NCBI GenBank assembly: GCA_032717465.1
Contig: CM064667.1
Coordinates: 1,114,456 to 1,178,455, forward strand
From: Coenobita brevimanus
Lineage: Eukaryota > Arthropoda > Malacostraca > Decapoda > Coenobitidae
DNA length: 64,000 bases
Direction of reading: 5' to 3'
Every line of letters begins with the position of its first letter. Positions within the stretch are counted from its first letter, which is position 1. Of this stretch, positions 1-12,319 are shown piece by piece. The notes under the pieces are model-generated. The model had not been told where the DNA came from. It worked only from the letters and a program-made list of their open reading frames with translations, and did not search any database. Made by a program: the position numbers and the translations under genes.

Positions 1-28
1 GAGAGAGAGAGAGAGAGAGAGAGAGAGA
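1..28. repeat. (GA)n microsatellite
   Basis: The window opens in an uninterrupted GA dinucleotide run, so the array probably extends beyond the left edge. Confidence 0.95.
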
Positions 29-446
29 TGTAATAGAGAAGATAGGATAGAGACAGTGATGGAGGAGGTAGAGTGAGCTAGGGTGAGGAGTGAGGGTGAG
101 GGAGTGTTACCTGTGATGAGGGAACGTGGTCAGGAGAGAGTCAGGTGTGATGGATGTGAGGGAGGGTATATTGTACTCGTACGTCTAGAAGGGTATGAGA
201 GTGTGAGGCTTATGGGAAGAATGAAAAGAGGCGTGTGAGAGGTTTTGAGTTAGTGCATGAAGGAATATAGGCCTGATTAGAGAAGGTATGAGAGGGTAAA
301 GGATACTGTGATAGATATTATACTGTAGAAATATTGATATGAGAGAAAAAGAGTGAGGAAGGGTACCATTGTAGAAGACAAAGAAAGGCATTAATGACAA
401 CAGGATGGGTGTGAGTGATGATATAAGCAAATATGCGATCGTGTGT
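29..446. other. Purine-rich intergenic DNA
   Basis: GA- and GT-rich sequence without recognisable coding content. Open frames on the minus strand here read as Ser/Pro/Leu/Phe-rich low-complexity peptides, as expected from polypyrimidine DNA. Confidence 0.6.
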
Positions 447-770
447 GAAGGAGAGGGAAGAGGAGTATGAAGGAGAGGGAAGATGAATATGAAGGAGAGG
501 GATGGGGAGTATGGTGGAGAGGGAAGCGAGTATGAAGATGAGAAGAGGAGTATGAAGGAGAGGGAAGAGAAGTTTGAAGGACATGGAAGAGGAGTATGAT
601 GGAGGGGGGGAAGGGGAGTATGAAAGAGAGGGAACAGGAGTATGGAAGAGAGGGAACAGGAGTATGAAAGACAGGGAACAGGAGTATGAAGGACAGAAAA
701 GAGGAGATGAAGGAGAGGGAAGTAGAGATTGAAGGATTGGGAAGAGGAAAATGAAAGAGAGGAAAGGAGA
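447..770. repeat. Purine-rich minisatellite, unit about 20-24 bp
   Basis: Imperfect tandem copies of a unit close to GAGTATGAAGGAGAGGGAA follow one another, roughly 12-15 times. Unit length varies and some units are shortened. The open frames of about 150 codons on the minus strand across this array are translations of the repeat and are not gene candidates. Confidence 0.8.
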
Positions 771-2014
771 AAAAAGCACGGTAGTACAAAATAAGATGCA
801 GAAAGAGTTGAGTGCGAGTAACAGCCATCATAACATCCCAGTGCACGGAATACTGCATCAGATTACTTTATTAAATTTTTACCTAAAGACAAGAATATTG
901 TTAATAAGAATATATTTTCTTCTACAGCAAGGTATCAGCATCCATTATTACCATCACTATCAAAGAACTGGGTGATAAAAGCTATCATGACTTCCTAGTG
1001 CATCTAATATAGCCACAGTTATGTCTGCTTACATAATTACATGGAGATAAGAACGTTGATGTTAATGATTCTTCCCTGTATTATGTCATCTCCCTGTTCA
1101 CTTACTGTACTGTATTAGGTTTCTCATCAACTATACACCGCAGTCATTTCTTCATCACCAGTCCAGCAACCACTACTAATACCTCTGCCTCTACTATTTC
1201 CAACCTAACTCTCACCACCACTACCATTCTAATAAACCGTCACTATTATGATTTCTCAATACCATCAACAGCTCCCACCATCTTCTGTCTGCCTTACTAC
1301 TACCATTACCACAAGAGCATAGACTACCATCAGAAAAACTAGTCTCCGCCACCGATACTCACTTCGCATCTTTCTTCATTATGTACTGTATATGGCTTAC
1401 AGCTCAACCAACCCTCTTGTCCCGCCGTCTGATATGAAGATATACTTGTAATTATGTTGCCCTCCTGCAAACTGAACAAACTAACTACTGTACCTACCTA
1501 CCTACCTCCCTCCCTGCGTGCCTGACTGGGTGCCTTATGTGTGTAGTGACCTTGCTGGTAGTGTCAACACAGGCAAGGTTGATGCCTGGCCACGATATTT
1601 GGCCTTTAACATTTAATGTAACATTTACATCATAGTTTTCTCTACACTGCTTGATTGTCCTCCCTTTTTTCAACCGGTATCAGTAGGGTCGGTTGTTGGG
1701 TGGTGGTGGTAAGAACCTGAGGTTGATGAGATTCAACTCCGAGTCCAGTTAAAAATAACGTAACTATATTTCCAACAGAATGTATGCTCCCAGCACCCAT
1801 ACCACTGTACTGCCCATTCATCCTCTTGCACGCTCAGTGAAGGAGGGTGTGGTGTGGTGCTGGGGCCGGAGGTAGAAAGGGTGTGGGGGACGGCGGTGAT
1901 GTAAGAAGGGAGAGAAATGATACGTGTTTGGAAGGAGGGAGGAGAGGTAGATGGTAAGCAGGGAGGGAGCAAGGGTGGAGTGGGTGAAGGTATGCAGAGT
2001 GAGAGATAAGTAGA

Positions 2015-2018
<4 letters not shown>
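771..2018. other. Unannotated AT-rich, then purine-rich DNA
   Basis: AT-rich to about 1700, with a short CCTACCTACC-type run near 1493-1515, then increasingly purine-rich. No domain, RNA gene or transposon end was recognised. Confidence 0.5.

Positions 2019-2047
<29 letters not shown>
2019..2047. repeat. (GA)n microsatellite
   Basis: GA dinucleotide run inside a longer purine-rich stretch (about 1850-2480). The overlapping 209- and 151-residue minus-strand frames are low-complexity shadows. Confidence 0.9.
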
Positions 2048-2050
<3 letters not shown>

Positions 2051-2822
2051 CAGGGTTGTAGGCTGGGAAGAAGGGAAGTGTTGGAAGGCAAGCTGAGAGA
2101 AAGAAGAGATAACGAATTGCTGGGAGGAAGGGAAGCTAGGAAATAGAAGAGAATGTGAGAGACAGGCACGGTAGCAAACAAAGGGTAAGCAGAGAGAGCA
2201 GATGGGTAAGCAGAAAGGAAGAGGGGGGAGAAGGAAACTGAAAGGGAGGAAATGTGGAAGAAGTTGGAGGAGAGAGAGAGAGCAGGCAATTAATAAAGAT
2301 GGGGCACTGGGGAAGATAATGGACAGGATAGGAAAAGGTAGCAAGGTGAGGGGGTAAGGCAAGGTAAAAGAATGTAGGAGAGACAGGGTGAGGGATAGAG
2401 TGGAGGATGAACAGATTGAGGCAGGGTACTAGGATAGGCTATCAGAGTGAGGCAAGATGGGAAAGACAGGGTGAGGAATAGAGTGGAAGATGACAGACTC
2501 GCTGTTGTGAATGCACCTGGATAGGTTATGTAATTCAGGCTGACATACTCTTCTGTTCAGCTGAGAAAACATTACTCAAGGGGTTAAGGCAGGGTGGGTT
2601 AAGATAAGAATGAAGGTGAGGTAAACCAGGTGTAGTTGTTGGCGTCACATGCGTCCCTTCCCTCCCTCCTCCCCAGTGATTCTACACACTTTTCCCTGAC
2701 ACCATATCCACTGCCCCCTCCCGTCGTCGCCCCACCTCACCACCACCACAGTTAATTAAGATAGGTGCCCCAGTCGTGCCTGAGTTGCACACCGTCTCCA
2801 TTTGTTATATTTATTCTGGTCA

Positions 2823-2825
<3 letters not shown>
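2048..2825. other. Purine-rich DNA, no gene
   Basis: AGG/GAGA-rich sequence with two similar segments near 2375-2420 and 2455-2500 (GACAGGGTGAGG then ATAGAGTGGA), suggesting a local duplication with a period of about 80-90 bp. Nothing else is supported. Confidence 0.45.

Positions 2826-2859
<34 letters not shown>
2826..2859. repeat. (GT)n microsatellite
   Basis: Pure TG/GT run. Confidence 0.95.
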
Positions 2860-2861
<2 letters not shown>

Positions 2862-3598
2862 GTAGATGGTGAGTACATGGGTCGGGAGGGGAGGGCAACC
2901 TAGGAACGTCCTCTCCTTTTGTAGGGATATGGGATGTAGAAACTACCGTCCACTCTTTTGTGGAGCAAATAACCTTGTGGCTATTATGAATCTGAAGGTG
3001 AAGATTGGGAGAGAGTATCAGGGCTGCCCTTCTCTGATGGTTGCCCTGACAGACATCAAGGAACTTTGTTCTAGAATCCAGACCTTCCCATCCCATCTGA
3101 AATTGAAACCAGAATTAGAATGAACCATTACGTCTGTCTGAGTCAAATTTTCGTTTAGTTTTTTTTCTGGTCATTGTCAAGTGCGTGTGTGTACGTGTGC
3201 TTCTCACCTAGTCCAATTTCGTGTCCTGATTCTCACCATTGGCGGGTTCCCAGTTGTCAGGATAGCATGTTTGGTGGCATTATCCATCTTGTTCTTGGCT
3301 CACAAAAACAAGTAGCGTAGTAAATGGAAATATTCCTGAAGCGTTGTTATCTTGTGTCTGGTGTCTCTGTCATCAAAGCACTCCTTCACTGCCGGCAGTC
3401 TGAACAATTGGTGTGGCTGGATTGTGCACATATTCTCAGAGTTGGAGGAAGTTATCGAATTGGAGGGGTTAGGTATAATTATCATTAACCCCATTACTAG
3501 AGTTGAGTTAAACTACAGTATGTTGAACGAATAACCTAACGTTTGCTTGGGGAAAAAGTACGCTTTCGAGCTGAGAGGGTATTAATGATATCATTTAT
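2860..3598. other. Unannotated DNA
   Basis: Mixed-composition sequence with open frames below 90 codons and no recognisable domain. No repeat family was identified. Confidence 0.4.
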
Positions 3599-3822
3599 TA
3601 CCTCTGCCAGCGAAGTTGGATGGAGGTTATATATTCACCCACGCCTCTTTGTCTGTTGGTTTGTGTACAAGATATCAAAAATCTGTTACTGAATTTCAGT
3701 GAGATTTGGTGGATAGGTGGGAAAAGGGTCAAGGAAGAGTTGATTAGCTTCTGAGGTTGATCCGGATCCGGATGCAAGAATGTAACAAAAACATTACTGG
3801 CGTTGGCCGAGGTATGTGCTGT
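3599..3822 (+). mobile_element. MITE-like dispersed repeat, single-unit copy
   Basis: The ends are inverted relatives: ACCTCTGCCAGCG at the left, and the reverse complement of the right end reads ACCTCGGCCAACG (11 of 13 identical). The interior holds one copy of the segment TTTCAGTGAGATTTGGTGG, a downstream AAGGGTCAAGGAAGA and a GATCCGGATCCGGAT core. The 16.0-16.6 kb element has the same body repeated four times and a matching right end. It carries no coding capacity. It is best read as a non-autonomous DNA-transposon-like repeat; the superfamily is not assigned. Confidence 0.6.
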
Positions 3823-4954
3823 GTGACGTTGTGTAGCAGGACAGACCATGGGACAGACTAAGACTGTACAATTACTTGACTGTGTGAAACCGCTAAAGTA
3901 TTCGTCTGACGGGAAGAGGGAATTACAACAGTAAATCTTAAATATTATTGGTGTTGGCAGAGGCCCGCGCCCTAGTTTGCTTTGAACTTGTTGAACTCAA
4001 ATTTAGGTAGAAATTAATGTTGCAGGATTAAAAATAAAATATGTACTACATGTCACAAGGATATGATTAACGTGTTGGTGATGGTCTAACATGGAGGTGA
4101 ACACTTAGGTACTAGAATATGCAGTCGTAAAAATGTCATTTAGGTAAAGAAGTGTTTTGAACAGAAAAGCATCATGTGAATAATTGTTTTGTACGGTGAT
4201 ATCTATATGTGTTCTTTCTCTTACTACCGCCAGATGCTTTAATGCAACTCATCTTTTCCTGTCTCATTGTAGGCATAGACTTGCTACTCTTTTTCCAGAG
4301 GTCCAACACTCCTCCTGTGTGCCAGACGCCTTTACATGTCACTACTTTGGTGCTAATACCTGCTGTCAACACTGAGTACACGCTAAGGCTGTCTCATTTA
4401 CGACTGGTGTGATATAAGCCTGGGTGTTTTTTGGTGGATCTTGTGGAAGGTCAGTAAGGTATGTTTTAACGATATCCAGATCACCAGACTTCTCCCTGCT
4501 CCTTTTTGGGATGCAGTTTGCGTCCTTATAGGTCCCGGATTATTTCTTTGACTACTTGACCACCACCATCTCTCGTAGTGGGGGCATAAGAACCTTAAAT
4601 GTCTAGCGTAAGAAAAGGTATGGGTGTGATATACAGTTGGCTGCACATGAACCTGGGACAATGTCTGTGTGAAGCGGTTTGGCTACAGTGTCTGACGTTC
4701 ATGCATCACAGTTGTCTCATTTCAATTAATATTTGACACCTCCGTTCTTTCATGTCAGTGCCACCAACAGACCTGTGATGAGGTTGTCAAGTATACCAAA
4801 TCCTTGGCCTCTGCTGCACACCGATGCTGTCCTAGGTTTATATGTCGCCAGTCGTACATAAAATAAGTCTTCTGTAAGGGAAATTGTGGCACCTGTGAGG
4901 CATCACTTGGTCGTACTCGCATGTAGGTTTATAGTAACTATTTTGCTACTATAA

Positions 4955-4957
<3 letters not shown>
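3823..4957. other. Unannotated DNA with one repeat-end remnant
   Basis: At 3948-3977 a short segment (TTGGTGTTGGCAGAGG) resembles the right end of the MITE-like repeat at 3599-3822. The rest has no recognisable element or gene. Confidence 0.4.

Positions 4958-4998
<41 letters not shown>
4958..4998. repeat. (CT)n microsatellite
   Basis: Pure CT run. Confidence 0.95.
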
Positions 4999-4999
<1 letters not shown>

Positions 5000-5104
5000 G
5001 TGAAATTTATACATTGAATATTTCCTTTACTTTAACAGTGAAGGAATGAGACACGTCCTTGCGTTGGAAATTGACGTTAGTAGAGATCCGGTGGAGAATT
5101 GGAG

Positions 5105-5124
5105 GAGAGAGAGAGAGAGAGAGA

Positions 5125-5195
<71 letters not shown>
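5105..5195. repeat. Compound (GA)n(GT)n microsatellite
   Basis: About 20 bp of GA followed directly by about 68 bp of GT. Overlapping frames on both strands (poly-His/Thr or poly-Cys/Val) are translations of the array. Confidence 0.95.
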
Positions 5196-5198
<3 letters not shown>

Positions 5199-7139
5199 CC
5201 TATGTGTCTGTGCGCGTCCCCGTGTGTGCATGCGGGAGGGTGGAAGTGGGTATAAGCATTCATAAGCTCTCTCCCTGAAGCTTGGTTATTAAAGTCATTT
5301 CTCTCCGATTTTGTTCCCATCTTGAGGATGATTGTAACATCTCTTAAGGCTGATTGTAAATGTGGAAGACGAGTGAATCACCTCCAAACCTCAGAGCCTT
5401 GTTGCTTCCTGCCTAATTGATGTGGTTGGGTGTGGGGCAGGCGAGGTGGCCATATACCAGTACACACCTAGAGGCCTGATGGGTCAGTCTTCACACGTAG
5501 CATTGTTTTTATTATTATTATTAAAATTATAATAATAATAATTATTATTATTATTATTATTATTTATGATGATGATGATGATTATTATTATTACAGTACT
5601 TCAGTTCTGAAATGTGAGTGTTTGGTGCGGCGTTTTGAAATCTGGCCGTGTAAGGTTTGGCGGTGTGAACTGTAGCAGTGTCCTTTATATTTTTTTTTAA
5701 CGCCCAGTCGATAAAGCGATATTATTAACAACACAGCCTTTAGACACGAGATATACTGGCATCATTTGAAAACTAGAACGAAAAACACGGTCAAACCCTA
5801 AGTTGTACACTCGATCAAAAAACCATCTTTACACAGGTGATTGATAGTTTCGCCTTGAACACTACTGCGATATCGCGTTTTTTCTTTAGGCGGATATTCC
5901 TGAGTGAACTGTTCATTTATACGTTGCATGGAGTTCTTTCTTCATGTCGTACTGATAAAATTGCTACCCATATATAGCTATGAGTAATTATAAGAGAATA
6001 TATTCATACGTTTCGTCCACGGTTTCAGAATGCAAAGACGAATGATGTAAAGATTGTTTTTTGATCAAGTATACACGGAGGAATTAAAGAGACAAGGAAC
6101 TTGTCAGTAAATCACCATCAGCACCACACCTCACAACCACCACTGGACGCTGGCAATTGTGGTGCAAAAAGAGCAGTAAATCACAACCAGGTAATTACCC
6201 TTCACCTGGTGTAACGCTTGTCGTGTGCCGCCTGTTGTATACTATTATCTGAGACTGAATAGCTGTATAGCAAGAACCCATTGCATCATTCACCTCTCGT
6301 AACAGTGTGCAATATTGTTTCAGTACCCGGGTCATTGAAGCAAGCTTAGATTTGTTGTGATCGGAGAAATATCTGGCTGGGTAATGTTAGTAATGGTGGT
6401 GAACCATAACACCAGTATTTTCTTAAACATTCACAAAGTTTTATACATATAATTAGATAGATAGAAAGACATAGATAGATAGATAGATAGATACCTGGTA
6501 TATAAGAACTGTATGGGACTTTCAGCAAACTATTTAAAGAACTCTGTGTGGGGAATTGTCTGTCTGTCTGCTGGGTTCAGACCTATGATAACCATGACCA
6601 AGATTCAAGAAACATCTTTTTTTATGGGGGGGGGGGGAATTTGGTAGCTCGACTCTGTTCACTGTTTCCACTTTTAGCCATTTTCCCTGAGAAGGTCATG
6701 AGTCAAAGTAAGAGGCCACTAGAGTGAAAAGAACTGTACCTCAAGCAAGTACTTGGCTCTCCTCCCCAGAGATGTTATAGTTTATTTTTTGATTTTATTT
6801 ATTTACTTTCTTTCTTGGCTGCAGGCAACTGATTCTATTTAGCTTAGGAAGGACATGGCAGACTCAGAAGGTTCAGGCCATGAAACAAAGTCATCAGGGT
6901 GTTTCAATTTATCTAGGAGTTAAGAAATTAGTTGCACCACAAATTAAAGCACTGGATTGTGAATACGAAAGAATGAGTTTCGCACAGTTCAGTTGATATT
7001 TCATTGAAAAGATAGAAGCAAAGGTTAAAACTCTTCAAAAATTTTACCTTCCAAAAAAACGTCGAGCAAAAGAAACCCCCTCACAGAATGGTTTGCTTGG
7101 TTCAGGTGGCTGTGAAGAAGAAAATATGTAAATGATATG
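5196..7139. other. Unannotated DNA with simple repeats
   Basis: Contains an (ATT)n/(GAT)n patch at about 5510-5595, a (GATA)n run at 6454-6494 and a G run near 6626-6640. No domain-bearing frame was seen. Confidence 0.45.
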
Positions 7140-7436
7140 AGTAAAGGAGAGAGTCCACCGAAAAGAGTATCCATCCATCATCCAATCCTACATTGTCCCA
7201 TGAGGAGCGTAGGAGCCCGGGGCTAGGCAGTTGGTCCCGACATTTAGGATGAGAGTGACCAGCCTCACTCATCCCTGAGTGGCAATACATGAGCAATCAA
7301 CCCCAACCACCCCTTGGATATAGACCTTCACCGGCTCAATCCGACTGGAGTGCAATGATTACCCACTAAACCACCAAGTGCCAAAATTTGGTTATATGGT
7401 TACCACCCAGCGTAGTAAATGGTTTCCTGGTGAATT
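7140..7436 (-). mobile_element. tRNA-derived SINE (minus copy)
   Basis: The reverse complement matches the plus-strand SINE at 17359-17612 almost throughout. Read on the minus strand it has a Pol III box A (TGGTTTAGTGG, about 7365) and, about 40 bases on, a degenerate box B (GGTCTATATCC, about 7320). The 3' end is a GGAT-type tetranucleotide tail at 7150-7160. Short interspersed elements of this design are transcribed by RNA polymerase III and moved by a partner LINE. Compared with the 17.3-kb copy, one arm of the upstream hairpin is missing. Confidence 0.75.
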
Positions 7437-7944
7437 AACAGTAATCCTTATGAAAAGCCTGTCCTGTACGTCAACTGCAGGTATCTCTGTTTAGAGCAGA
7501 AAAGCTCAGATTAATTTGCGATCATAAGCTGTTGTTTATTATTTTCCAAAGACAGAATAATGCTGGAACTGGTAAATACATCGCAAGCTTGGTGTCATAT
7601 TATATTTGAGGTAATCGCCGTAGCATAATCACTGGGCGTATTTAGGTAAATGAAGCTGAACGTTTCTGCCACACCCGAGTCATAAACACACGCAACAAAC
7701 AGCTCTGAGACGCGGTGAACTGCAACATACGAGTTACAAATATATGCAACAAACTACCCTGAGACGTGGTGAACTATGATACTTGAGAGACATAAATAAA
7801 TGCAGTAAGTTTCCCAAAGACGACGCTGTGACTGTGATACACCCTTGACTATCCCACAGTAACTCATCCACTATTCCAGATTTCCGGAATATGAATAGGC
7901 TCTGCCGCCGGTAACGAGAATGATATCTATAAATACATCCTGTT
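7437..7944. other. Unannotated DNA
   Basis: No gene, RNA or element is recognisable. A short motif (AACAAACNNCCTGAGACG) occurs twice, about 65 bp apart, near 7695-7770. Confidence 0.4.
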
Positions 7945-8160
7945 TTCTGTTCACATTAACTTGTCCCAGATTTTCGTTATTTTACAGCTTATTTCCTGGC
8001 GCAAAGTGACAAAATAAGACAGTACTAAAGCTTTATATACTTTCCAAGCACTTCTTCATGACTGACATCACATCCTGGTGTTGATGTTGATTTGTTCTTA
8101 CAATTTAGCATTCAAGATGGAGAGATGGCAATTTGGGGCCAAGTTTGAGTAAAAAGAGAA
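7945..8160 (+). mobile_element. MITE, TTCACTTTAACTTGG family, copy 1 (diverged)
   Basis: Left end TTCACATTAACTTGTCCCAG, right end GGGGCCAAGTTTGAGT. The diagnostic interior is present (TTCATGACTGACATCACATCCT, then ATTCAAGATGGAGAGATGGC). This is the most diverged of the longer copies, and the outermost CTATA terminus is unclear here. No coding capacity. Confidence 0.65.
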
Positions 8161-8455
8161 AAGTAATGCGGGCTTTAATGGAGACAGTCTACAGCTATTT
8201 CACATCAATAGGTCACACTTAAGTGGTGGTTGTAGCAATGAAAAGAACACCTCATTGCACTCTCGACATCAGAAGTCCTGTCGCCTCTCTTGTTTTTCTC
8301 TCCATGGACTTTAAAAATCATCATGGTTAATCTGCACCAACAAACACTGATTAATTTAACCATAGATCAGTGTTATCAGTGTTGGTTGCTGTGGATTCAT
8401 CACACTCTTTTCAGAATCTTTAGAAAAAAAAAAGTAGGAGAAACTAAACGACTTT

Positions 8456-8638
8456 TGATGCCGACATTAAACGTTTATGTGACAAGTTTATGTGGAGTGG
8501 AGAGGTCTTTGAGAGAGGAGGGTGTGAGCTGGGAGCAAGGCAGTGAAGTGGCATTGGACAGGGCGACATGGAAGTGATTTGTTTGTGGCCCCCCATACGG
8601 GATTGAGGCTTCTGGCAATAGATAGATAGATAGATAGA
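8456..8638 (+). mobile_element. Possible 3' end of an RTE-like LINE with (GATA)n tail
   Basis: A short frame ends in residues of the type VSWEQGSEVALDRATWK and then reaches a stop, followed by about 40 bp and an (ATAG)n tract at 8620-8638. A tryptophan-bearing 'LAQDR..W' ending just before a microsatellite tail is also seen in the 25-kb LINE on the other strand. I read this as a heavily 5'-truncated, decayed copy of such an element. The similarity is short, so chance is possible. Confidence 0.4.
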
Positions 8639-10680
8639 ATATTAGGCTATACTTTCATTTATATGTGTTGTAAATGTCATTGTGTTATCGTTATCTTTTT
8701 TTTTTTTTTTTTTTTTATGTGGTCACCCTGTATGGTCTGTTGGGTTAGGCGTCTGACAGTAGATGGAAAAAATTATATTTTCTTGCACACCAGACGAAGG
8801 CCACAATTACCGGCAGATAACATGTGATATGAACTGCTGTTTTGGTATGCTGTTTTGCAGGTTTATAATTTACAATATATTTTACACCAATCCTCGCCCA
8901 TAAAACTTCATGACGGTTTTCCTGGACTGCACGATTGTTCTTACATTTTATCCTTCTGCCATTAATTTCCTGCACTGGTTACTATCATGGAGCTTTCTGT
9001 TTGTATCCCATATAATACTAAGCAGTATCGTAAGGAGCGTTAAGCCTGTACTTGCTGGTCCTTGAGTTCTCTTGCATGCGCCGGGGGGATTTTTAATGTA
9101 TATATGCGGATATTTAGATAAAATTTAAATAAATGTGTATAGATCGCTAGATGGATACACAGAGACATACAGATAGATACAGATATGGATATATTTGGAG
9201 GTAAGCACGGGTTAAAGTTGTCTCCTTCTCTCGCCGATATGACGTCAACCCACGTGTCCGCCAACGCAGCCAGTGCTGCACCACCAGTAATCCTCTTTAG
9301 TGATCTTATGCAGGTGTGGTGCGGGAGGGGCCTCAACACACGCAGTCTTTACACCTCCACCTCACCTTCTTACAGGATTATACCTTAAGTTAATTTTTTC
9401 GTCCATATCGGAGGCATGAGTCACTTCCTAAGAATTTTCAGTGTTGTTTTTCTTCATTATTTATTTATTTATTTATATAGTTTTATAGAGTCCAGTGATT
9501 GTCATTGTCCTTTCTTTCTTTTGACAGTTGCTTGAGTTGATTGTAGGAATCTTCGCCGTTTCTTCTTTTTCTGTTGATAATAGTAGTCAAGTTTATACAA
9601 ATTTTGTTAAGTAATAGGTGTTTTATTTCAGTCACAGATTTTAAGAATTCTGTCACATTTGCTATTGTTGAAGGATTTACCCCTTCACTCCGAGAGGCCT
9701 CTTCTAACCAGAATAGTATCATCTGGTGGAAGTGAGAAAAGACAGATAAACGTTTTTGTTCGCAGTGAAAAGGTTAATCAGTAATATTTGAAGAGCCCCG
9801 GGAGATGTATCTGTAGTTTTTGTTTCCTATTTTTACTCTACTAGTACGGTACACGCTTCTACTTCTCTAACTAGTGTTATCCATGATCCCCTCTCTCTTT
9901 GGTCGACCTCCTTCCTGGTTATAAATATGGCTTTGCTGTTAACTGCCGGGTGTTTATTTTCATCCCTTCATTCTTCACCTCGGCGTCCTCTTGTTACTCG
10001 GAGCTGTGGTTAACATCCGAGTACGTCTGTGTGGCTGGAGGGGTGATGGTGTGGTGGGTGTGAGTCCATCCCGGCGGTGGTGGGTCAGTGTGGGAGGAAG
10101 TACTTGTGAAGGGCAGTGTGGTGTGGGTAAGGGCGAGATGAAAATTGTCTTAATGGGTACAAATGGTCTTGAACTCTTCTCCTGCAAGCTCTTAGACCCT
10201 TTCAGTCCATTGACGTATTTTGAATTTATTCCTGTTGTCTCCCTCCTACTTTATTCACTTTTGGAGACAGCATTTTGGAAAGGGCAAATTGAGCCTTCAT
10301 ATGCCCATTCACCACAAGAGTTTCCCATATGCTGAACAACATTATCAAAGGGAAGCGAGAGTAAATTCGTGACTTCACCAGATTGAAGGGTGTTAAGGGG
10401 AAAATGCGTATAATAAGGGAAAGAATTGAAGTAATAATGAGAGAAAAGAAGTGAGAGGGAATTGGAGGAACTGAGAGGAGAGGTGCTTGACAGGCAGGCC
10501 CTGGCAGGTTGGCAGGGGATGATGGATTATTTTCGCCCTTGTTTGTTTCCTCTTGTGTTACGGAACTCCATGTTGAAGCCAGTGTGTGGGTGGGTGGAGG
10601 CTGAGAGGGATCTACAGATAATGAGAGCTAACATCTCCTTTTCCCTGAATCACATCATCTTTACGTTTCTGCCCGGAATC
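8639..10680. other. Unannotated DNA
   Basis: Contains a poly(T) tract at about 8696-8715, a small GATA-rich patch near 9165-9195, and a (TTTA)n patch near 9458-9475. Frames of 60-114 codons have no recognisable domain. Confidence 0.4.
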
Positions 10681-10707
10681 GTGCTAAGTCTGTTCTTCGC
10701 TCTATTT

Positions 10708-11394
10708 AAAATAATTTCATCCATACTAAATGCTCTCAACTCTCCAACTCGAATTCTTCCCGCTCCTTCTGGCACCTTGTCAAAAATCTTTCTAACAACT
10801 TTACCTCATCATCCTTCCCTCCTCTTTTCTACTCTGATGGTTCTGTAGCTATTTCTTCTACTGATAAAGCAGATCTGTTCGCACAGATTTTCTCCTCCAA
10901 TTCCACCTTAGACGATTCCGGTGCTGTTCCTCCATCACTTCCCCCCTCTGACTTCCTCATAGCTGACATTAAAATTTCTTCAGTTGATGCATTTTCTGCC
11001 ATCACTGGCCTCAGTTTAGCATATGGGCCTGATGGGGTCCCTCCTGTTGTTCTCAAGAACTGTGCTTCTGTGCTTACACCCTGCCTAGGCAAACTCTTTC
11101 GCCTTTGTCTGTCAACTTGTACCTTTCCTTCTTGCTGGAAGTTTGGTCTCATTCAGCCAGTCCCAAAGAAGGGTGACCACTCCCAACCCTCCAACTATCG
11201 TCCAATTGCTTTAACGTCCTGTACTTCAAAAGTTTTCGAGTCAATTCTCAATAGAAAAATTTTAAAGCATCTTTCCTGTCACAACCTTCTTTCTGATCGT
11301 CAGTACGGGTTCCGTCAGGGACACTCCACTGGCGATCTTCTCACCTACTTTTCAGACTCCTGGTCATCCTCCTTTCGGAACTTTGGCAAAGCTT
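10708..11394 (+). pseudogene. LINE copy A: RT linker and fingers region (frame 1)
   Basis: Open frame encoding the pre-RT linker (SFWHLVKNLSNNF near the start), then GPDGVPPVVLKN, PVPKKGDHSQPSNYRPI (the K..G..P..YRPI signature of RT motifs 1-2), and SDRQYGFRQGHST. These are hallmarks of non-LTR reverse transcriptases. The frame leaves the RT sequence at about 11390, just before catalytic motif A. That motif continues in a different frame, so a small indel has broken the gene. No start codon of its own is evident because the copy is 5'-truncated. Confidence 0.85.
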
Positions 11395-12061
11395 TGCCAT
11401 TGCACTTGACATCTCAAAGGCTTTCGATCGAGTCTGGCTTAAATCTTTAATTTCCAAACTGCCCTCCTACGGTTTCTATCCTTCTATCTGTGCCTTCATC
11501 GCTAGCTTCCTTTCTGGTCGTTCTGTAGCCGCTGTTGTAAACGGTCATCGTTCTTCTCCTAGATCTGTCAACAGTGGTGTTCCTCAGGGCTCTGTCCTAT
11601 CACCAACTCTTTTCCTTTTATTCATCAATGATCTTCTAAGCTGTACATCTAACCCTATCCACTCATACGCTGATGACTCCACCCTTCACCTTTCCATTCG
11701 GTTCCCGCAACGCCCATCTCAACAGTTACTTCAACAAACGAGGGATGTGGCTATGGCACACCTTTCGGACTTGGCTCGTATCTCTGATTGGGGTAAAAAT
11801 AATATGGTTGTTTTTAATGCATCTAAGACTCAGTTCTTACACCTATCAACCCGACAAAATCTTCCACAGGTATACCCACTAATATTTAATAATATTCAGC
11901 TTAATCCTGCATCATCCTTGAACATGCTTGGGGTTTCATTTACTCGGGACTTATCTTGGAAAGATCATATTACATCTCTTGTAAAATCTGCTTCCAAGAG
12001 ATTGGGTGTGCTAAGCCGACTCCGCTCTTTCTTTACCCCTGCACAATTGTTGACTCTATAC
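11392..12061 (+). pseudogene. LINE copy A: RT catalytic region (frame 2)
   Basis: Continues the polymerase after the frameshift: ALDISKAFDRVW (motif A, first catalytic Asp), NSGVPQGSVLSPTLF (motif B), then HSYADDSTLH (motif C, YADD with both Asp). The thumb follows (VFNASKTQFLHLS, MLGVSFTRDLSWKDHI). All three catalytic aspartates survive although the gene is broken. The frame is interrupted at 12061 by an insertion; the homologous sequence resumes at 12325. Confidence 0.88.
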
Positions 12062-12319
12062 TTTTCAGGTTACACTATGATAGTCTCTATTCTCCTTTCA
12101 CACTTTCCTGTAAAATGTCCACGCCAGTTTTTCTATACGGCGTGGTGTTCTTTCTGACTTTTTCCTGCCGGCTTCGGCTGGAGGGTTTGGAGGGCGGGGG
12201 AGAGCCTTCTTCTTTGCTGTCCTTATCTCATTCTAGTAGTTTAGTTACTCTTCTAGGAGCTGCCTAGCATGGGCCAACCGGCCTACTGCAGTTATCCTCT
12301 CTTCTTATGTTCTTATGTT
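12062..12319 (+). mobile_element. 258-bp SINE/CR1-tail insertion nested in LINE copy A
   Basis: LINE copy B runs straight from CTCTATA into GGGGTTTTATCC, while copy A has 258 extra bases at this point. The extra DNA is flanked by a 5-bp direct duplication, TATAC at 12057-12061 and 12320-12324. It ends in GGGCCAACCGGCCTACTGCAG and two copies of the 8-mer TTCTTATG. Octamer tails of this kind are typical of CR1-type retrotransposition. It has no frame of its own, so it is either a SINE using a CR1 3' end or a 5'-truncated CR1 3' UTR. Confidence 0.8.

Noticed and set aside
5007..5320. Long His/Thr and Cys/Val frames at this and about a dozen other sites
   Set aside because: They are translations of (AC)n/(GT)n arrays, open on both strands because the dinucleotide repeat has no stop codon.
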